DNA from: Flavobacterium crocinum
Lineage (GTDB): Bacteria; Bacteroidota; Bacteroidia; Flavobacteriales; Flavobacteriaceae
DNA length: 64,000 bases
Assembly: GCF_003122385.1 (NCBI RefSeq)
Contig: NZ_CP029255.1
Coordinates: 3,720,001-3,784,000, forward strand
Direction: 5' to 3'
Part shown: positions 63,786 to 64,000 of the stretch, in pieces
How positions within the stretch are numbered: the stretch's first letter is position 1
Layout: the number at the start of each line of letters is the position of its first letter
Notes under the pieces: model-generated
Database searches by the model: none
Seen by the model: the letters and a program-made list of their open reading frames with translations, nothing else
What the model was told of the DNA's origin: nothing
Made by a program: the position numbers and the translations under genes

Positions 63786-63850
63786 TAAATTTACCTCCTT
63801 AAAACGGTGAAACATCCTACTATTCATCGAATGGGCAAAAGCACTCGTTG
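63786..63850 (-). promoter_or_regulatory. AraC-type operator and promoter of the SRPBCC-like gene
   Basis: TCATCG (63824) and TCGTTG (63845), 21 bp apart, enclose AATGGGCAAAAG; 28 bp away is the reversed -7 element TAAATTTA (63786-63793). The layout is identical to 60965-61029. Confidence 0.65.
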
Positions 63851-63929
63851 AAAAAGCGAAATCAATCGTTTGTTGTTTTTGAAGTTCAAAATGAAGAGCA
63901 AAAAAAGACCTCAATTTGAGCAAGCATTG

Positions 63930-63949
63930 CCAGTGGTTTCAACCACTGG
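63930..63949. repeat. REP-like palindrome CCAGTGGTT/AACCACTGG
   Basis: A 9-bp perfect stem with a 2-nt loop near the right window edge, of the same style as the palindromes in 3.8-4.9 kb. The neighbouring sequence to 64000 contains only broken frames, so I assign no gene. Confidence 0.6.
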
Positions 63950-64000
63950 GGAACAATGATACTCATGTTCATTATTAAAACGAAATTATCGGCGCAATAG

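Noticed and set aside
63891..63959. 22-codon frame MKSKKRPQFEQALPV... near the right edge
   Set aside because: It crosses a REP-like palindrome and stops early; the window ends too soon to tell whether it is the start of a broken gene.

Overview
This window looks like chromosomal DNA of a Flavobacterium-like member of the Bacteroidetes. The supporting signs are low G+C content, Bacteroidetes-type promoters (TTG, then 17-23 bases, then TAnnTTTG), A-rich translation starts without Shine-Dalgarno sites, a giant surface protein with a type IX secretion C-terminal domain, a TonB-dependent receptor paired with a lipoprotein, and many short palindromic repeats. I saw no rRNA, tRNA, CRISPR array, phage gene or intact transposase.

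Layout. 1-3.8 kb: a truncated aldo/keto reductase, an amino-acid permease, a DUF1826 protein and a MEDS-domain protein. 3.8-5.2 kb: a non-coding cluster of REP-like palindromes with a 250-bp direct duplication 499 bp apart and the tail of a dead regulator gene. 5.2-8.1 kb: small exported proteins and a serine hydrolase. 8.1-10.6 kb: hxlB-hxlA, the two enzymes of ribulose-monophosphate formaldehyde fixation, with an AraC-type regulator upstream. 11-13 kb: a hybrid histidine kinase. 13.7-28.7 kb: a roughly 4000-residue repeat adhesin, an outer-membrane barrel and a TPR/HTH regulator. 28.9-32.5 kb: a lipoprotein/TonB-receptor pair, probably for siderophore uptake. 32.8-39.4 kb: a protease-like lipoprotein, a tiny candidate gene, aconitase and a TPR histidine kinase.

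39.5-54.5 kb is the most interesting part. A ring-cleaving dioxygenase is divergent from a sigma-54 activator (GAF-AAA-HTH). Next come a TPR kinase and a sigma-54 response regulator. A long minus-strand gene train follows: YcaC-like hydrolase, porin, M17-N-like protein, amidohydrolase, DoxX, Dps, DUF1275. An alpha/beta hydrolase lies beyond it. Upstream of the dioxygenase, the YcaC-like gene and the alpha/beta hydrolase lie near-identical palindromes (TACGATATWTCGTR). Two of the three promoters have a GG-N10-GC sigma-54 core, and two share a TTAATC-N4-TTAATC direct repeat. I read this as a local regulon, probably for electrophile, aromatic or oxidant defence.

54.8-63.8 kb holds two further minus-strand gene trains. 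One runs bicupin (oxalate-decarboxylase type), DUF1275, peroxiredoxin, DsbA-like, FdhD, FdhF/YdeP-type molybdoenzyme; on paper this could take oxalate to formate to CO2. The other runs SRPBCC-like, lipocalin-like, quinone oxidoreductase, ABM monooxygenase. Both trains start from promoters with the same unusual operator: two TCGTTG-type hexamers 21 bp apart around TGGGCAAAA, exactly 28 bp from the -7 element. This points to one AraC-family regulator, whose gene is not identified in the window.
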